From positions 1 through 7,888 of the forward strand of contig JBIKKG010000152.1 of NCBI GenBank assembly GCA_044360485.1: 7,888 bases of DNA. Reading direction: 5' to 3'. The notes under the pieces are model-generated. The model made no database searches, was not told the origin of the DNA, and worked only from the letters and a program-made list of their open reading frames with translations. Below, in pieces: positions 5,929 through 7,888 of the stretch (position 1 is the stretch's first letter; the number at the start of each line of letters is the position of its first letter). Both the position numbers and the translations under genes were made by a program. The DNA comes from UBA4615 sp044360485. Its GTDB lineage: Bacteria; Pseudomonadota; Gammaproteobacteria; Burkholderiales; Burkholderiaceae_E.

Positions 5929-7293
5929 ATGGTGCGCGCCAAGACCCATTATGTGTGCAGTGAATGCGGAGGTACCGCCCCCAAGTGGTCGGGTCAGTGT
6001 CCGCATTGCTCGGCCTGGAATACGCTGCAGGAGCAAGCGATTGAGGCCGCCCGCGGCAGCCCGGCCGCGCATCGCTTTGCGCCGCTGGCCGCCACGCAGG
6101 GCGTGCAATGGCTCGACGCAGTGGTGGCGGCCGAAGTGCCACGCTTTCCTACTGGCGCTGAGGAATTCGACCGAGTCCTGGGGGGCGGTCTGGTGCCAGG
6201 CTCAGTGGTACTCATTGGTGGCGATCCCGGTATTGGCAAGTCCACCCTGCTGCTGCAGGCCTTGGCGCATCTGTCGCAATCGCTGCCCGTGCTGTACGTG
6301 AGTGGCGAAGAGTCGGCGGCCCAGGTGGCCTTGCGTGCACGTCGACTGGGGCTGGACGGCAGCAAAGTGCCGCTGCTGCCCGAAATCGGGCTCGAACGCA
6401 TTGTTGCCGGGATCGAGTCGGCATCGCCCAAGGTCGTGGTGGTCGATTCGATCCAGACGCTCTATACCGAGCAGTTGAGCTCGGCCCCGGGTTCGGTGGC
6501 GCAGGTGCGCGACTGCGCTGCGCAACTGACGCGGCTGGCCAAGCAGACCGGCGTCACGATCGTGATGATCGGTCATGTGACGAAGGAGGGCACGCTGGCA
6601 GGGCCGCGCGTACTCGAGCACATGGTCGACACCGTGCTCTACTTCGAGGGCGACACGCATTCATCGTTTCGACTGGTGCGGGCCTTCAAAAACCGCTTCG
6701 GTGCCGTCAACGAGTTGGGCGTGTTTGCCATGACCGATCGCGGCTTGCGCGGGGTTTCCAACCCCTCGGCGCTGTTCCTGTCGCAACACGATCGGCAGGT
6801 GTCAGGCTCCTGTGTACTGGCCACGCAGGAAGGTACGCGCCCGCTGCTGGTGGAGGTGCAGGCGCTGGTCGACACGGCCCATGTGCCCAATCCCAGACGG
6901 CTCTCGGTCGGGCTGGAGCCTGCCAGGCTGGCGATGCTGCTGGCGGTGCTGCACCGGCACGCCGGCATTGCCTGCTTCGATCAGGATGTCTTCGTCAATG
7001 CGGTAGGCGGCGTGAAAATAGGCGAGCCGGCCGCTGACCTGGCCGTGCTGCTGGCGATCGTCTCGTCGCTCAAGAACCGACCGTTGCCACGCGGACTGGC
7101 CGTGTTTGGTGAGGTGGGGCTGGCGGGTGAGATCCGCCCGTCGCCACGGGGCTTGGAGCGGCTGCGCGAGGCAGCCAAGCTCGGATTTTCCAAGGTGATT
7201 GCACCGCGTGCCAATGTGCCGAAGAAGCCGATCGAGGGCCTGGAGGTCGTGGCAGTCGAGCGGATTGATGCGGCCCTGGACGCGGCCTGGTAA
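5929..7293 (+). CDS. radA: RadA, DNA repair protein / branch-migration ATPase
   Basis: RadA (Sms) is a RecA-related, DnaB-like hexameric ATPase that drives branch migration and processes recombination intermediates. The 454-residue protein shows the full domain order. A zinc finger has C10, C13, C24 and C27 (YVCSECGG, GQCPHCSAW). The RecA-like ATPase has Walker A GGDPGIGKS (97-105), LYVSGEES (122-129) and Walker B VVVVDS (169-174). The RadA-specific KNRFG motif is at 254-258. A Lon-protease-like C-terminal domain follows (about 300-454), including DVFVNAVGGVKI (353-364) and GEVGLAGEIRP (394-404). I chose ATG 5929 because MVRAKTHYVCSECG is the usual RadA N-terminus; an in-frame ATG at 5878 would overlap alr by 46 bases. 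No Shine-Dalgarno sequence is seen, and the 5-base gap suggests coupling to alr. Confidence 0.97.
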   Translation: MVRAKTHYVCSECGGTAPKWSGQCPHCSAWNTLQEQAIEAARGSPAAHRFAPLAATQGVQWLDAVVAAEVPRFPTGAEEFDRVLGGGLVPGSVVLIGGDPGIGKSTLLLQALAHLSQSLPVLYVSGEESAAQVALRARRLGLDGSKVPLLPEIGLERIVAGIESASPKVVVVDSIQTLYTEQLSSAPGSVAQVRDCAAQLTRLAKQTGVTIVMIGHVTKEGTLAGPRVLEHMVDTVLYFEGDTHSSFRLVRAFKNRFGAVNELGVFAMTDRGLRGVSNPSALFLSQHDRQVSGSCVLATQEGTRPLLVEVQALVDTAHVPNPRRLSVGLEPARLAMLLAVLHRHAGIACFDQDVFVNAVGGVKIGEPAADLAVLLAIVSSLKNRPLPRGLAVFGEVGLAGEIRPSPRGLERLREAAKLGFSKVIAPRANVPKKPIEGLEVVAVERIDAALDAAW

Positions 7294-7323
7294 CCCGCTG
7301 ACGAAGGACCGGGATGCGCGAAG

Positions 7324-7343
7324 GCGCGGGTCCCAGACCGCGC
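7324..7343. terminator. GC-rich hairpin between convergent radA and hpnE, possible terminator
   Basis: GCGC, one bulged G, GGTC, a three-base CCA loop, GACC and GCGC form an 8-bp stem with one bulge, 31 bases after the radA stop and about 60 bases after the hpnE stop. The position between convergent genes fits a shared terminator. No run of T follows on either strand, so it is not a canonical intrinsic terminator and could instead merely pause RNA polymerase or protect mRNA ends. Confidence 0.35.
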
Positions 7344-7402
7344 TGCCGCGCCTCACGGCACTGGCTGTCAAGCCCTCGACTGCCTGAGCGCCAGGCTGAC
7401 CT

Positions 7403-7888
7403 TCAGCCCGCGGGGCGGGGTGATGGTTGTCCAAGCAGTGCCTGCGCGGCCGCATCGCCGCTGCGCACTGCAGACTCAATCGTCGAGGGATAGTCCGGCC
7501 ACATCCAGTCGCCGGCCAGTTCCAGTCCGGGGCACAGCCTGCGCAGTGGCTCGCGGTCGATGCGCGGTCGATTCGGTGTGCAGCGCTGTGTGGCCTGCCG
7601 CTCGACGATCGTGCGCGCAAACGGTGCGGGCGGTACGGCCAGTTGTGTACTCACTTGAGCGTTGACCTGATCAGCGAGGGTCTGCGGGTCGGGCAGCGTG
7701 TGCCCGGCCGCGCTGACCACCACACCGGCCACCGTCTGCCACGCACAAGCCGTGGCATCAGGTCGGTTGAACAGCCACTGGCCGGGCGCACCGGCCTGCA
7801 TGTCGTCGTGCAACAAGAGGGTGTCGGGCAAGCTCAGTCTGTCATGCCAGGCCAGCCACACGGTCGCAATCGGTTCTTCTTGAAAGTC
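7403..7888 (-). CDS. hpnE: HpnE-like hydroxysqualene dehydroxylase / FAD-dependent desaturase, C-terminal part
   Basis: The reading frame is open to the right edge, giving the last 161 residues; the N-terminal FAD-binding Rossmann domain lies outside the window. HpnE is a flavoprotein of the amine-oxidase/phytoene-desaturase group that, with HpnC and HpnD, makes squalene from farnesyl diphosphate for hopanoids. Visible marks are EEPIATMWL (4-12), the substrate-region PGQWLFNRP (35-43), VVVSAAGH (56-63) and the closing FAD-contact motif ELAGDWMWPDYPSTIESAVRSG (123-144, shown here as its ends: AGDW at 125-128 and ESAVRSG at 138-144). HpnE proteins usually read AGDW or AGDY followed by P(A/S)T(I/L)E.A(V/I)RSG, which fits. 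A related carotenoid-type desaturase or generic amine oxidase is possible. It is convergent with radA; hpnC and hpnD would be expected beyond the right edge. Confidence 0.75.
   Translation of the reverse strand, partial: DFQEEPIATVWLAWHDRLSLPDTLLLHDDMQAGAPGQWLFNRPDATACAWQTVAGVVVSAAGHTLPDPQTLADQVNAQVSTQLAVPPAPFARTIVERQATQRCTPNRPRIDREPLRRLCPGLELAGDWMWPDYPSTIESAVRSGDAAAQALLGQPSPRPAG

Noticed and set aside
4856..6142. A 428-codon open frame on the minus strand across alr and the start of radA
   Set aside because: It lies opposite two genes with complete catalytic motifs, and its product is His/Arg-rich with no recognisable domain. Long antisense open frames are expected in GC-rich coding DNA.
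6802..7620. A 272-codon minus-strand frame across the end of radA and into hpnE
   Set aside because: It is out of frame with hpnE and opposite the conserved Lon-like domain of RadA.

Overview
The window is about 7.9 kb of GC-rich (visually 60-65%), densely coding bacterial chromosome. The organism is most likely a betaproteobacterium, probably of the order Burkholderiales. This rests on how the proteins read (a true OmpR/EnvZ pair, LplT, the tsaB-rimI-uracil-DNA glycosylase cluster, alr-radA, HpnE) and on my memory of similar gene orders in that group, not on a search. No mobile element, CRISPR array, tRNA or rRNA is visible, and no stretch longer than about 140 bases lacks a gene.

Layout. 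Positions 1-769, minus strand: the very start of an envZ-type sensor kinase (cut by the window edge) lies directly downstream of a complete ompR. Positions 770-939: a divergent intergenic region with a tandem 10-bp repeat resembling OmpR half-sites and a -10-like hexamer facing right. Positions 940-1359, plus: a small exported Arg/Glu/Met-rich protein of unknown function. Positions 1375-3501, plus: tsaB, rimI and a family 4-type uracil-DNA glycosylase, closely packed or overlapping and probably one operon. Positions 3513-4790, minus: lplT, convergent with the glycosylase gene. Positions 4853-7293, plus: alr and radA, 5 bases apart and divergent from lplT. Positions 7403-7888, minus: the C-terminal part of an HpnE-like FAD-dependent desaturase, convergent with radA and cut by the right edge.

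Function. These are mostly housekeeping genes: envelope/osmotic signalling (OmpR-EnvZ), tRNA t6A modification (TsaB), ribosomal-protein acetylation (RimI), DNA repair (uracil-DNA glycosylase, RadA), lysophospholipid recycling (LplT), D-alanine supply for peptidoglycan (Alr) and hopanoid precursor synthesis (HpnE). I did not find a clear new biological system. The most useful second looks are the OmpR-like tandem site upstream of ompR, promoters placed so that tsaB and alr mRNAs may be leaderless, an altered active-site motif in the glycosylase, an alanine-rich tail on TsaB, and the uncharacterised exported protein beside ompR.
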